NCBI GenBank assembly: GCA_000739535.1
Contig: DF820469.1
Span: 361,913-425,912 of the forward strand
Length of the DNA stretch: 64,000 bases
Direction: 5' to 3'
Source of the DNA: Candidatus Vecturithrix granuli
Lineage (GTDB): Bacteria > Moduliflexota > Moduliflexia > Moduliflexales > Moduliflexaceae
The notes beneath the pieces were generated by a model. The model ran no database searches, was not told the origin of the DNA, and saw only the letters and a program-made list of their open reading frames with translations. A program made the translations under genes and the position numbers. This document shows, piece after piece, positions 50,496-59,246 of this stretch (the stretch's first letter is position 1; every line of letters starts with the position of its first letter).

Positions 50496-51506
50496 TTATG
50501 GTTGATATTCCCGAACAAAATCTGCATGTGCATACCCGATTGTGCCATCTTGCAAACGAATATTATACCATTGACCAGATTTACTCAACAATAAAATCTG
50601 TTCCCCTCTTTCAGCTTTTCCCACCACACGATATTCAGTCCCCTGGCCGCTGCGAATATTCAACCGCGTACTCGCAGTTTCGACAACTCCAATACCGATA
50701 AGCGATGGGGCGTTCAGAATCGCCGCCGCATTTTTCAGATCTTTTACTTTCAGAAATTGGGTTCCCAGGAGATATGCCAATTTTTCCAGATCCGGAAGAC
50801 CCTCAGCCGTCTGGGCAAGGTGTTGATAGGCCGTGACAATCTCCTCATGATTCAGCATTGTTTGCGAATATTGTGAGACTAATTGCATCAGGTGTTCTAT
50901 ACCTTTTTGGCGATACGGGCTTTGCGGATAATCTGTAAAATACTCCGCATACAATTGGAGAGCGGCTTCGATAGTGAGAGTATTCGTCTGCGCTTTTGCA
51001 GTCAAATGCGTATGGATAAGCTGAAATGCCGCATCATCAGCCAGATTGCTTGCCGGATAGCGATCAAGTAAGGTCTTAAATTCAAGGCCCTTATACACAA
51101 ATTTGTCAATGGCATCGAGATAAAGGAACTGATCTTCACGTCCGCTCAAATACTTGATCCATTGGGAATAAGTGTCTTTTTTGGAGTCTGAGAGATCGCC
51201 TTTCCGCTGGTCAAACTCTCTTTTTCCCGGAGCGCGTAAGCTTAATGTATATTTGCAAATGCCTGAATAATACAAGGCTGCCGGCGCAAGTTCCGATTTT
51301 TCATGTCGGTTGATGAGTTCATCATACAGTTGGGCGGCTTCGACAAAGTTTTCATCTTTGCGAGATTGTTCTGCCTGTTTGAATAACTCTTGAGGAGACG
51401 CTTTCTTTTTGAAGAAATCGCATGAAACCATGCCCAGGAGCAAAAAACTTCCCACAAGCAGATAACCGAGATAATGGTGTATGCCGTGTTGGCGTCCGTT
51501 ATTCAT
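50496..51506 (-). CDS. Lipoprotein with TPR-like repeats and C-terminal SH3 domain
   Basis: A 336-aa envelope protein. The N-terminal signal ends in a lipobox LGMVSC (Cys29), so it is likely lipidated. Residues about 40-260 form helical repeats of the TPR type (LFKQAEQSRKDENFVEAAQL, YAEYFTDYPQSPYRQKG). Residues about 275-334 are a bacterial SH3 domain (STRLNIRSGQGTEYRVVG, SGQWYNIRLQDGTIGYAHAD), often binding cell wall. It overlaps the CPBP protease gene upstream by 8 bp. The combination suggests a role in envelope assembly or sensing; the partner is unknown. Confidence 0.82.
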   Translation of the reverse strand: MNNGRQHGIHHYLGYLLVGSFLLLGMVSCDFFKKKASPQELFKQAEQSRKDENFVEAAQLYDELINRHEKSELAPAALYYSGICKYTLSLRAPGKREFDQRKGDLSDSKKDTYSQWIKYLSGREDQFLYLDAIDKFVYKGLEFKTLLDRYPASNLADDAAFQLIHTHLTAKAQTNTLTIEAALQLYAEYFTDYPQSPYRQKGIEHLMQLVSQYSQTMLNHEEIVTAYQHLAQTAEGLPDLEKLAYLLGTQFLKVKDLKNAAAILNAPSLIGIGVVETASTRLNIRSGQGTEYRVVGKAERGEQILLLSKSGQWYNIRLQDGTIGYAHADFVREYQP

Positions 51507-52113
51507 TAGATTCCTCCTGTGTAATATGAGATTTTGATGGTGTAAGAATATGGCGGATATAATATAAAATAGCGATCAAATTATTTACGACATGCGCCAG
51601 AATGGGAACCCATAAATTTCCACTACATTCATATATACTGCCAAACACGAGTCCCATCAGAGCCACGTACATTCCATAAACAATCGCCGTTTTTTTCCAG
51701 ATATGCGCCAGACCGAATACAGCGCTCGTGATCCAAATTCCGAATTGCGCCTGTAATACCCCTCTAAAGAAAATTTCTTCAGCCACACCTGACATGAGCG
51801 CAATCACAACAACTGTGTGCACGTCAATATGTCTGAACAAGGGCGAAACATCGGATTCAATCAATCTCTTGAGAGTGTAAAGGATCTTGCTGTATCTGGC
51901 TCCCCATTCGATTACGGCATAATTAAAGATCAGGAACAGAAATCCCAGAAAGATACCTTGTATCCAGGCGATCATACTCGGAATCAGGGCTGCATACAGC
52001 GGAATATCTTGCCAGAACGCCCACAGAAGAGCAACTCCTAACAATCCACCTTCCAGCAAAAACACCCGGAACAGCAATTGACGCGAATATGTGTGAAACA
52101 CCCGAAATATCAC
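51499..52113 (-). CDS. CPBP-family intramembrane metalloprotease
   Basis: Inner-membrane protease of the CAAX/Abi (CPBP) family, about 204 aa with some six hydrophobic segments. The three conserved motifs are present in order: EEIFFR (E-E-x-x-x-R), FGLAH (F-x-x-x-H) and HVVNN (H-x-x-x-N). The start is uncertain: GTG at 52113 has CGAGGA at 7 nt, while a TTG at 52164 has no ribosome site and would give 221 aa. It is first in an operon with the lipoprotein and the small acidic protein. Substrates of such bacterial proteases are mostly unknown. Confidence 0.85.
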   Translation of the reverse strand: MIFRVFHTYSRQLLFRVFLLEGGLLGVALLWAFWQDIPLYAALIPSMIAWIQGIFLGFLFLIFNYAVIEWGARYSKILYTLKRLIESDVSPLFRHIDVHTVVVIALMSGVAEEIFFRGVLQAQFGIWITSAVFGLAHIWKKTAIVYGMYVALMGLVFGSIYECSGNLWVPILAHVVNNLIAILYYIRHILTPSKSHITQEESNE

Positions 52114-52510
52114 GATTTTTCCTCGTAAACGTGAATTATATGACAAATTACTCTCATGTGTCAAGTTCTACCAATGGTGTTGTATAAAAAAAGGGATTTT
52201 TTGTCAAGCGTTCTGCGAAATGAAGTTGTTTTCAAAGGAATTTCCATGAGTGTGTGCTCACCTGGCATGATGAAAATGAGGGAGAGTGATGTACCGCGAA
52301 ACTTCGATTTCGCGGGCGTGAAAAATAATTTCGTGCTGCATGTTCAAAGGAGCTTGCGGGTTCAGAAAGTTATTTGCAGGAAAAAACCGATAAGTTTCAC
52401 CGGAAAGGGATTTTTATATCTCAAAAAAAAATTTCACAATTTTGGGAAATTTCTATTGACAACTCCAGGAAAAATATCACATGTTATTTTTAAGATGTGA
52501 GTCGCTGTGA
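52114..52510. other. Intergenic region upstream of the TPP riboswitch
   Basis: About 400 bp with no gene. A small hairpin (CGCGAAA paired with TTTCGCG, near 52295-52315) is present. TTGACA at 52457-52462 could be the -35 element of the riboswitch transcript, but the -10 is not clear. Confidence 0.4.
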
Positions 52511-52590
52511 TGCTTCGGGGGTGCCCTCAAGGCTGAGAAACAAACCCTTTGAACCTGATCTGGGTAATGCCAGCGTAGGAAGAACAGAAG
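52511..52590 (+). ncRNA. TPP riboswitch (THI element)
   Basis: All conserved blocks of the thiamine pyrophosphate aptamer appear in order: GGGGTGCC, GGCTGAGA, ACCCTTTGAACCTGATCTGG, and GTAATGCCAGCGTAGGAAG. The closing stem pairs CTTC with GAAG. It lies about 200 bp upstream of a thiamine-binding protein gene, with an intrinsic terminator between them (52699-52733). It therefore most likely stops transcription when TPP is plentiful. Confidence 0.95.
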
Positions 52591-52698
52591 CGGCTGATCA
52601 ACTTCGTTTCCTAAATAAATTTATTGCATCGTTAATACGCTTGTCATGCAGTAATTCAAGAGCCAGATAACGTAAGTTGGCCTGTCGTGAGTATGTTC

Positions 52699-52733
52699 GC
52701 AAGGGGATTCCCGAAAAGGGAATCCCTTTTTTG
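52699..52733 (+). terminator. Riboswitch-controlled intrinsic terminator
   Basis: A stem formed by AAGGGGATTCCC and GGGAATCCCTTTT around a GAAA-type loop, followed by a T-run. It is placed between the TPP aptamer and thiB, as expected for the expression platform. Confidence 0.85.
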
Positions 52734-52790
52734 TTTATATGAAAATGCGCGAAAAACAATTTCGCGCTACATTAACAGGAGAAATTTGTT

Positions 52791-53804
52791 ATGAAAACAT
52801 TATGTATCAGTTTGTTAGTAATTGTCATTGCCCTCAGCTCTTTTGGATGGAGCGTTGCTCAGGAACCCGGAGAACTTGTCATTTATGCCTATGACAGTTT
52901 TATTTCCTGGGGATTGGCGGAAGCCACCATGTATAAATTCGAACAGACCAATAATTGCAAAATTACGCTGATCGCGGTTGGCGACGCCGGACAGGTCATG
53001 AACCGGGTCATCCTGGAAAAAGATTATCCGCAGGCTGATATTGTGGTCGGCATTGATAATAATTATCTGGCCAAAGCGATTGACTATGGCATTTTGGAAC
53101 CGTACAGATCGAAAAATATTGATCTGATTCCTGAAGATCTCATTCTCGATCCAAGCTTCCACCTGACGCCCTTTGAGTATGGTTTTATCGCCTTTGTCTA
53201 TGATACCGAAGCGATACAGGCTCCGCCTGAAAGTCTTGAAGCCTTCACTGACCCACAATGGAAGGAGAAAATTATCCTGGAGGACCCCAGAACCTCAAGC
53301 CCGGGGGCAGCGTTCCTGCTGTGGACGATTGCGGCCTTTGGAGAAGATCGCTATCTCGACTACTGGGAACGTCTGAAGCCTTCGATTCTGACCGTCACCA
53401 AAGGTTGGGATACGGCTTACGGCATGTTTACCAGCGGCGAAGCGCCGATCGTGTTGAGTTATGCGACTGACCCGGCCTATCACTTTGAAACGGAAAAGAG
53501 TCTGCGGTATCAGGTGGTACCAACTGCCGAAGGATTTTATCGTCAAATCGAAGGTATGGGGATTGTCAAAGATGCGAAACATCGGGAACTCGCCGAAAAA
53601 TTTATTGACTTCATGTTAACCGAAGAATTTCAGCAAGAAATCCCTCTGACTCAATGGGTCTTTCCGGTGAATCCGAACGTCAAACTGCCTGAGTGTTTCC
53701 AATATGCGGCCAAACCGGAAAAGGTGCTCTCACTTGAGTCTGAACTGATCGAACAGCATTACGACGTCTGGCTGAAAGCGTGGACAGAGCTTATGACGAG
53801 ATAG
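52791..53804 (+). CDS. thiB: Thiamine ABC transporter substrate-binding protein
   Basis: Periplasmic thiamine/TPP-binding protein of 337 aa. A signal peptide ends WSVA-QEPG. The mature protein opens LVIYAYDSFISWG, as in ThiB/TbpA, and has ADIVVGIDNNYLAKA, FEYGFIAFVYDTE, ILEDPRTSSPGAAFLLW and GEAPIVLSYATDPAYH. The TPP riboswitch upstream strongly supports the thiamine role. The Shine-Dalgarno is AGGAG. The permease ThiP and ATPase ThiQ normally follow but are absent here; a repeat and an opposite-strand gene come next. Confidence 0.94.
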   Translation: MKTLCISLLVIVIALSSFGWSVAQEPGELVIYAYDSFISWGLAEATMYKFEQTNNCKITLIAVGDAGQVMNRVILEKDYPQADIVVGIDNNYLAKAIDYGILEPYRSKNIDLIPEDLILDPSFHLTPFEYGFIAFVYDTEAIQAPPESLEAFTDPQWKEKIILEDPRTSSPGAAFLLWTIAAFGEDRYLDYWERLKPSILTVTKGWDTAYGMFTSGEAPIVLSYATDPAYHFETEKSLRYQVVPTAEGFYRQIEGMGIVKDAKHRELAEKFIDFMLTEEFQQEIPLTQWVFPVNPNVKLPECFQYAAKPEKVLSLESELIEQHYDVWLKAWTELMTR

Positions 53805-53842
53805 GCAGGGCAAAAGGCGAAAGGCAGAGGACACTCCCTAAC

Positions 53843-53881
53843 GTTGTTTCGGGAATGAATCATCAACATTCCCGAAACAAC
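53843..53881. repeat. TTTCGGGAATG hairpin, perfect copy
   Basis: 15-bp perfect arms (53843-53857 and 53867-53881) and a 9-nt loop, between the converging thiB and unknown gene at 53904. It belongs to the family seen at 15769-15851 and may act as a bidirectional terminator. Confidence 0.7.
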
Positions 53882-53903
53882 AGCAGATCCGCCTGACATA
53901 GGG

Positions 53904-54416
53904 TTAATTCCAGGTCAATTCCATTCTGTTCACCTTGAATCCCTTATCGTTCTTTACTTCTTCACAGGTAAACGACTGAATTTGCTGGTCGAACATCTCG
54001 ACAATTCCGCGTAAATACCCCTTGACCAGGGCTGTGGGTTGAGCTAAACCCGCTTCAATGATCGCATGACCCGCTTCATACGACACTGTGTGCACTTCGT
54101 CTTTGGCAGGCGCGCCTTTAATATTGGCCGAGAATAGCGCGTAATAGTCTTCAAGAATTTTGTCAGGCGTATCAAATCCTTGCTGCACAAACAGAGGTTT
54201 TGATTGTGTCACAAGATCTCTACCAATATTTTCCAGAACCCGTGGTGACAACTTTTGCGCAATTTCGTTAACAATCTCAATATATTCATCCCAATCATAC
54301 CAGCCATCATCCCGCATGTTCTCAATATGCTTGGCATACTTTCGAAGCGTAATATTCGGATTCATTAACGCATTCACTACCTGTTTGAAGTAAAAACCGC
54401 TTAATTTCCCTGCCAT
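53904..54416 (-). CDS. Conserved-looking protein of unknown function
   Basis: A 170-aa soluble protein with no signal peptide. It reads AGKLSGFYFKQVVNALMN, KYAKHIENMRDDGWYDWDEY, LENIGRDLVTQSKPLFVQQG, and a C-terminal beta-like part (FTCEEVKNDKGFKVNRMELTW). The general pattern of a helical half followed by strands is reminiscent of V4R/heme-NO-binding-like sensor folds, but I cannot confirm this. The start at 54416 (MAGKL) is preceded by AAGGGGGAAGG; the frame continues to 54452. It is divergent from the TRAP binding protein gene. Confidence 0.65.
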   Translation of the reverse strand: MAGKLSGFYFKQVVNALMNPNITLRKYAKHIENMRDDGWYDWDEYIEIVNEIAQKLSPRVLENIGRDLVTQSKPLFVQQGFDTPDKILEDYYALFSANIKGAPAKDEVHTVSYEAGHAIIEAGLAQPTALVKGYLRGIVEMFDQQIQSFTCEEVKNDKGFKVNRMELTWN

Positions 54417-54555
54417 ACCTTCCCCCTTCCTTTCTGATGTTACTATTTTCATCTCATTACTAAAATTATATAATACGTCAGATCACGACGATTAGCAAGA
54501 AGAAAATATTGGAAAATGTTACTATTGCTTTGTGGAATTTTCCCGCATTTCTCTC

Positions 54556-54584
54556 TTGACAAACTTGTTTTTCAGAAAACTAAT
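54556..54584 (+). promoter_or_regulatory. Sigma-70-type promoter of the TAXI gene
   Basis: TTGACA (54556-54561), 17-bp spacer and ACTAAT as a weak -10 (54579-54584), about 60 bp before the TAXI start. Confidence 0.45.
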
Positions 54585-54645
54585 CGTTTGTGTCGAGAAA
54601 ACTGCTCAAAATGCGTGAACTTATGTTTACTATCAGGAGGTTTGC

Positions 54646-55635
54646 ATGAAAAAAGGGTGTTGTTTTACAATTTGTATCATGCTGATTGTGGTAGTGTTCA
54701 GTGTTGCCCGATTTTCGGATCAGGCTAATGCTTTTGGCGCAAAAACTTTTATCGGAATCGGCACTGGTACGACTGGTGGATCTTATTATCCGCTTGGAGG
54801 CACAATGGCAAAAATTTGGACTGATACGATCCCCGATGTGCAGGCGAGCGTCCAGTCCACCGGCGGCACGATTCAGAACATCGAATTGATGGCCGAAGGG
54901 GAAGCGGAAGCCGGATTCACGGATACCAAATATGTGTTGGCTTATGAAGGCAAAGGTCCCTGGGAAGGCAAGCCGCAGACCTGGCTGCGCGGGCTGGTGC
55001 CGCTCTATCCTGAACCGACAAATATTGTGGTCGCCAAAGATTCCGGCATCGCCTTGCTGGAAGAGTTGAAAGGTAAACGCATCTCGATTGGCGCTGTGGG
55101 CAGCGGTACGCAGAGCACGGCTCGTGAATTGCTCGGAGTGCTGGGTATTGACGCGGATAAGGACATTCAAGCCTTTGCCCTGGGCACCGGCGAAACGGCA
55201 AAAGCCTTTCAGGATAAACAAATTGATGCCGCGATCCTGGTAGGCTCGCTGGGCATGTCTTCGGTGATTGAGTTGACATCCTTAGATCTGGTCACGTTTT
55301 TAGATGTCAGCGATGAATTGTTCGAAAAAATTTATGCCGTGAATAATACCTGGATCAGATTTGACATCCCGGCAAACTATTATCAGAACCAACCTCAGCC
55401 AGTCAAAACCTATGCGGCCTTTAATATTCTCTCGGTACGTGACGACCTGCCCGAAGATCTGGCGTATGAGATGACCAAACAACTGTTCGAACACAAAGCC
55501 GATTTAGTCGAAGTTAGAAGCACCATGGAAAATATGACGCTGGAAAATGTGGAGAAAATTGTGATTCCGATTCATCCTGGTGCGCTCAAATATTATCAGG
55601 AAGTTGGGGCCAAATTGCCGCCTCAGCATCAATAA
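54646..55635 (+). CDS. TRAP transporter solute receptor, TAXI family
   Basis: Periplasmic receptor of 329 aa for a tripartite ATP-independent transporter of the TAXI type. A signal peptide of about 30 residues precedes KTFIGIGTGTTGGSYYPLGG, the diagnostic N-terminal motif. Further landmarks are VQSTGGTIQNIELM, GKRISIGAVGSGTQSTARELL and IPANYYQNQPQPVKTYAAF. A strong Shine-Dalgarno (AGGAGG) lies just upstream. The fused membrane subunit is at 57008-58963, with an SGNH hydrolase gene between them. TAXI substrates are mostly unknown, with glutamate and other carboxylates reported. Confidence 0.94.
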   Translation: MKKGCCFTICIMLIVVVFSVARFSDQANAFGAKTFIGIGTGTTGGSYYPLGGTMAKIWTDTIPDVQASVQSTGGTIQNIELMAEGEAEAGFTDTKYVLAYEGKGPWEGKPQTWLRGLVPLYPEPTNIVVAKDSGIALLEELKGKRISIGAVGSGTQSTARELLGVLGIDADKDIQAFALGTGETAKAFQDKQIDAAILVGSLGMSSVIELTSLDLVTFLDVSDELFEKIYAVNNTWIRFDIPANYYQNQPQPVKTYAAFNILSVRDDLPEDLAYEMTKQLFEHKADLVEVRSTMENMTLENVEKIVIPIHPGALKYYQEVGAKLPPQHQ

Positions 55636-55657
55636 AAAATACTGACACATCGGCACA

Positions 55658-55693
55658 CCCAGCAGGGCAAGTGTAAGAGCCTGCCCTGCTGGG
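55658..55693 (+). terminator. Hairpin after the TAXI gene
   Basis: A perfect 12-bp stem (55658-55669 with 55682-55693), 22 bp after the stop. It lacks a T-run, so it may stabilise mRNA rather than end it. Confidence 0.6.
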
Positions 55694-55825
55694 TTAAGAG
55701 TCATCCGTGACTATCCGAATAGACACACGCGCAAATTTTCAACAGAGCTTCAGGGCGAACGGCGCGAATTTTATTGAATAACAACGCTTATTATATAGAA
55801 GCATCAGACTGAGCAAGTTTTTATT

Positions 55826-55847
55826 TGTAGGATCAGCGATCCTTACA
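55826..55847. repeat. Short palindrome TGTA-GATC type
   Basis: A near-perfect 22-bp palindrome (TGTAGGATC, AGC loop, GATCCTTACA) directly upstream of the SGNH hydrolase gene. Confidence 0.5.
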
Positions 55848-55862
55848 GAGAATGGTGACAAC

Positions 55863-56807
55863 ATGACGTTACATTTAGCTAATTTTCAGGAACAGTCGCG
55901 AACTAGAAAAGTGTTCAACCTGTTGGGGATCATTGTCGTGGCGGTTGCCTTTTTAGAACTCTTCCTTCGGGGACTTGGCGTATTTGTGTCTTTTCAGATT
56001 CTGAATCCTTCGCAACATTCCTTATCGGCAGATCAAACCAACGGCCATACTATCGTATGTATCGGAGATTCATGGACGGCCGGACAATCATCAGGGAATT
56101 ATCCCGATGCCTTACAGGAAAAATTACTCGCCCTCTTTCCTGAGATATCAACTCGCGTTATTAATTTAGGTGCAGGAGGCTTTAATTCTTCGCAGGGGTT
56201 GCGGAGGTTGACCGACAACCTGCCGATATATCAACCTGATATCGTCATTGTGTTCATTGGCAATAATGATCATTGGAATTTATCGGAAAGCGTGTATTGG
56301 CAATTTGCTGATCAACAATTAGATCAGTTCAGTCTTTGGAAAGCGAAAATACGAGTCTTTCTTCATTCCTTACGGGTATATAAATTCATATGCATCCTCT
56401 TCTACAAAATCCGAGGAATGCCCACCCCCAATGAATTTTATGCCGTTTCTCCTGATCAACAAGTGACCGCGGAAGATCACCCTGTGGCAATTGATCGGGT
56501 GCTGCACAAGAAGCAGCTTGAATATAATTTACTTAAATTTATCGAATTATCCAAGGTGTACGATTTTACGCTCATTTTCCAAACCTATTTTCATTTTCAC
56601 GGCTACCATGTCAATGAGATTATCCGGGATATTGCCATGACGTATCACATTCCGTTCGTTGACAATAACATCTTCTTTCATGAAAAGATTGCTGTAGAAG
56701 ATCGCGAAAATTATCTCATCCCTGACGGACATCCTAATCCTACCGGCTATCGCTTTATTGCCGATCATGTTATTGAGGTATTACAGCAAGAAAAGATATA
56801 TCCATAA
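55863..56807 (+). CDS. SGNH/GDSL-family hydrolase, membrane-anchored
   Basis: A 314-aa esterase/lipase-like protein. An N-terminal hydrophobic segment (about residues 18-40, VFNLLGIIVVAVAFLELFLR) anchors or exports it. SGNH blocks are present: GDSWTAG (nucleophile Ser) at about 64, NLGAGGFNSSQG, FIGNNDHW, and DGHPNPTGYRF with the Asp/His pair near the C-terminus. Such proteins deacylate or modify carbohydrates and lipids outside the cytoplasm. It sits between the TAXI receptor and its permease in the same direction, which is unusual. Its ribosome site is weak. The substrate is unknown. Confidence 0.82.
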   Translation: MTLHLANFQEQSRTRKVFNLLGIIVVAVAFLELFLRGLGVFVSFQILNPSQHSLSADQTNGHTIVCIGDSWTAGQSSGNYPDALQEKLLALFPEISTRVINLGAGGFNSSQGLRRLTDNLPIYQPDIVIVFIGNNDHWNLSESVYWQFADQQLDQFSLWKAKIRVFLHSLRVYKFICILFYKIRGMPTPNEFYAVSPDQQVTAEDHPVAIDRVLHKKQLEYNLLKFIELSKVYDFTLIFQTYFHFHGYHVNEIIRDIAMTYHIPFVDNNIFFHEKIAVEDRENYLIPDGHPNPTGYRFIADHVIEVLQQEKIYP

Positions 56808-57007
56808 ATTCTCACCGTAACTGTCGATCGTGCCCGGGATGGTGTGAAGAAGACAATGTATAGTGACACAATCGTTCTTGTTGCAAAATAGGCTCTAAGT
56901 ACTTGGACAAAATTAATGATACATCTTCCGTTCGTCCTGAGTGTCATCGTTATCATAAAACGCTAAAGCGTTCACTACAAACGTAGATTTACATTGGAGA
57001 ATACAGA

Positions 57008-58963
57008 ATGGAACACATACTACCTATTTCGAATGGAGGCGCGGAACAGCAAGCAACAGAAGACATTATTAAAAAATATGATAGCGAGGCGCGTTTTCGA
57101 CAACTCTCAGGGTGGCAGGCAACCATGGTCAGTGTCTGGCTGATCCTGATGTCATTATTTCATTTGTATGCTTCAAGCATTGGCTTATTGACGACCAATA
57201 TCCAGCGCACATTTCACCTGATGTTTACCATGGTGCCGATTTTTCTCCTTTATCCGGCCTGGAAACATTCCCCTAAACACCGCTTTTCAAACACTGACGT
57301 GCTACTCGCTTGTGCCAGTTTTGTCGTCAACATGTATATTGTCCTCTTTTTTGATGATATTGTTGAGCGCGGCGCAAAAGTGACAAAGCTGGAATATTGG
57401 CTGGGGATTCTGGCGATTTTGCTGGTGCTTGAAGCCGGGCGGCGCGTGTTAGGGAAGAGTTTGCCGTTGTTAGCGATCTTTTTCCTTTGCTATTGTTTTT
57501 TAGGTCGTTATTTTCCCGGTTCTTTTGCGCACCGAGGCTTTACGCTGAAACGGGTTGTACAGCATATCTATCTGGTGCCTGAAGGGATTTACGGTGTGGC
57601 ATTAGGAGTATCCGCGACCTTCGTGTTTTTGTTCATCCTGTTCGGCGCGTTTTTGAATGAAACCGGCGGCGCAAAATTTTTTAATGATCTGGCCCTGGGC
57701 GCGGCTGGCACCATGCCCGGCGGCCCCGCGAAAGTCGCCGTTTTTGCCAGCGGACTGTTGGGCACGATTAATGGCAGTTCCATCGCTAACACCGCCACAA
57801 CCGGCGCGTTTACAATTCCCTTAATGATAAAGGTCGGCTACAAACCCCATTTTGCCGGGGCAGTTGAAGCCGCCGCGTCAACCGGAGGACAGATTATGCC
57901 GCCGGTCATGGGCGCTGCTGCCTTTATTATGGCGGAATTTCTTTCGGTGCCTTATACCACAATTATTGTCGCGGCCATCATTCCGGCGATTTTGTATTAT
58001 TTCTGTATTTTCATGAGCGTACACTTTATCGCCAAAAAAGAGGGTTTACAGGGCTTGCCGCGTGATATGCTGCCCAATGCCAAGCAGGTATTGATCCGCC
58101 GAGGACATCTGATTTTGCCTCTGGTAGTGATCATTTTTCTGCTCGTCCGCAAATATACGCCGGTCTTTGCCGCGTTCTGGGGCACGATCAGCGTGATCGG
58201 CGTGAGCTACCTGCGCAAAGAAACGCGCATAAGCGTCAGAAAATTGCTGCTGGCTCTGGAAATGGGAGCGCGTTCAGCCTTAGGCGTGGCAATTGCTTGC
58301 GCGGTGGTGGGTTTTGTCATCGGGACCTCATCGCTAACCGGCCTGGGGCTGACAATTTCCAATAATCTGGTGGAACTGGCGGGCGGCAAATTATTTTTAA
58401 CCCTGGTGTATGCGATGATCGGGTGTCTGGTGCTCGGTATGGGCTTACCCACGACCGCGAATTACATTGTCACCTCGACGATTATTGCCCCGGCTTTAGG
58501 GCGTTTAGGGGTACTGCCGATTGCGGCGCACCTGTTTGTCTTCTATTTTGGCATTATGGCCGATGTGACTCCGCCGGTCTGTCTGGCCGCCTTTACCGGG
58601 GCCGGGATTGCGGGCGCGAATCCGACGAAAACAGGACTGACCGCCACCAAGCTTTCGATTGCAGCCTTTATTCTGCCCTATATTTTTGTCTATCAACCCC
58701 AATTGCTGTTGGAAAATGTAACCTTTTTCAACATTCTCCCGATTCTGTTCACCGCCATTATCGGAATTCTTTCGGTCGCCGGCGCCACGATGGGTTTTGT
58801 GTACCTGCCCGCTACCCTACCGGAACGACTGGCTCTCTTCGTGGGGGGAATCATGCTGCTCATCCCCGATACGCGCACTGATATCCTGGGATTAGTCATC
58901 TTTTTTGTTGTGCTGGGCCTACAGTATGTTCGCACGCAAAACCGAAAAAACCGGGTTTCTTGA
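57008..58963 (+). CDS. TRAP transporter fused permease (small and large membrane subunits, TAXI type)
   Basis: A 651-aa inner-membrane protein combining the 4-segment DctQ-like part (about residues 35-170) and the 12-segment DctM-like part, as is usual in TAXI systems. Landmarks are GGAKFFNDLALGAAGTMPGG, KVAVFASGLLGTINGSSIAN, GGQIMPPVMGAAAFIMAEF and GMGLPTTANYIVTSTIIAPA. FYFGIMADVTPPVCLAAFTG also marks the family. A Shine-Dalgarno-like GGAG precedes the start. The stop codon TGA (58961-58963) lies in the loop of the terminator hairpin, so the last codons form one arm. It couples uptake to a sodium or proton gradient with the receptor at 54646. Confidence 0.94.
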   Translation: MEHILPISNGGAEQQATEDIIKKYDSEARFRQLSGWQATMVSVWLILMSLFHLYASSIGLLTTNIQRTFHLMFTMVPIFLLYPAWKHSPKHRFSNTDVLLACASFVVNMYIVLFFDDIVERGAKVTKLEYWLGILAILLVLEAGRRVLGKSLPLLAIFFLCYCFLGRYFPGSFAHRGFTLKRVVQHIYLVPEGIYGVALGVSATFVFLFILFGAFLNETGGAKFFNDLALGAAGTMPGGPAKVAVFASGLLGTINGSSIANTATTGAFTIPLMIKVGYKPHFAGAVEAAASTGGQIMPPVMGAAAFIMAEFLSVPYTTIIVAAIIPAILYYFCIFMSVHFIAKKEGLQGLPRDMLPNAKQVLIRRGHLILPLVVIIFLLVRKYTPVFAAFWGTISVIGVSYLRKETRISVRKLLLALEMGARSALGVAIACAVVGFVIGTSSLTGLGLTISNNLVELAGGKLFLTLVYAMIGCLVLGMGLPTTANYIVTSTIIAPALGRLGVLPIAAHLFVFYFGIMADVTPPVCLAAFTGAGIAGANPTKTGLTATKLSIAAFILPYIFVYQPQLLLENVTFFNILPILFTAIIGILSVAGATMGFVYLPATLPERLALFVGGIMLLIPDTRTDILGLVIFFVVLGLQYVRTQNRKNRVS

Positions 58964-58978
58964 AGAAACCCGGTTTTT
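58946..58978 (+). terminator. Terminator overlapping the end of the TRAP permease gene
   Basis: A 15-bp stem (58946-58960 with 58964-58978); the 3-nt loop is the TGA stop codon of the gene. A T-run follows. It differs from the hairpin at 3957-3989 by only one base pair in the stem. Confidence 0.85.
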
Positions 58979-59115
58979 CTGTCTGGAAATTTCTGAATTC
59001 ATCGTTATTTGCGAAGTTTGCTAAAATATTTGTTGACATGGGGTAACAGGTGTTTTAGGAAAAAAATTTGTTGTGATGATTTCTCAATGTCTAACATGTA
59101 TCTGTAATGACACAG

Positions 59116-59204
59116 AAGGTTATGGACACGCTCTCCGGAGTGCGCAAGCTCTGCTTGCGCGGCCAAAGCAGAGCTTTGGCACTCCGAAAAATGTCTATAA
59201 CCTT
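59116..59204. repeat. GGAG...CTCC double-hairpin repeat, copy 2
   Basis: Outer arms AAGGTTATGGACA and TGTCTATAACCTT enclose GGAGTG...CACTCC. Inside are two hairpins, GCGCAAGC/GCTTGCGC and CCAAAGC/GCTTTGG, giving a cruciform-like element. It lies in the 283-bp gap before the next binding-protein gene, which holds no other gene. Copy 1 is at 47875-47923. Confidence 0.7.
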
Positions 59205-59246
59205 GCATGTCAATACATGTATCCATTATGAAGGAGGGGTAGTATT

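Noticed and set aside
52165..52500. 114-codon plus-strand frame upstream of the TPP riboswitch
   Set aside because: No ribosome site, skewed composition, and it covers the AT-rich leader of the riboswitch transcript.
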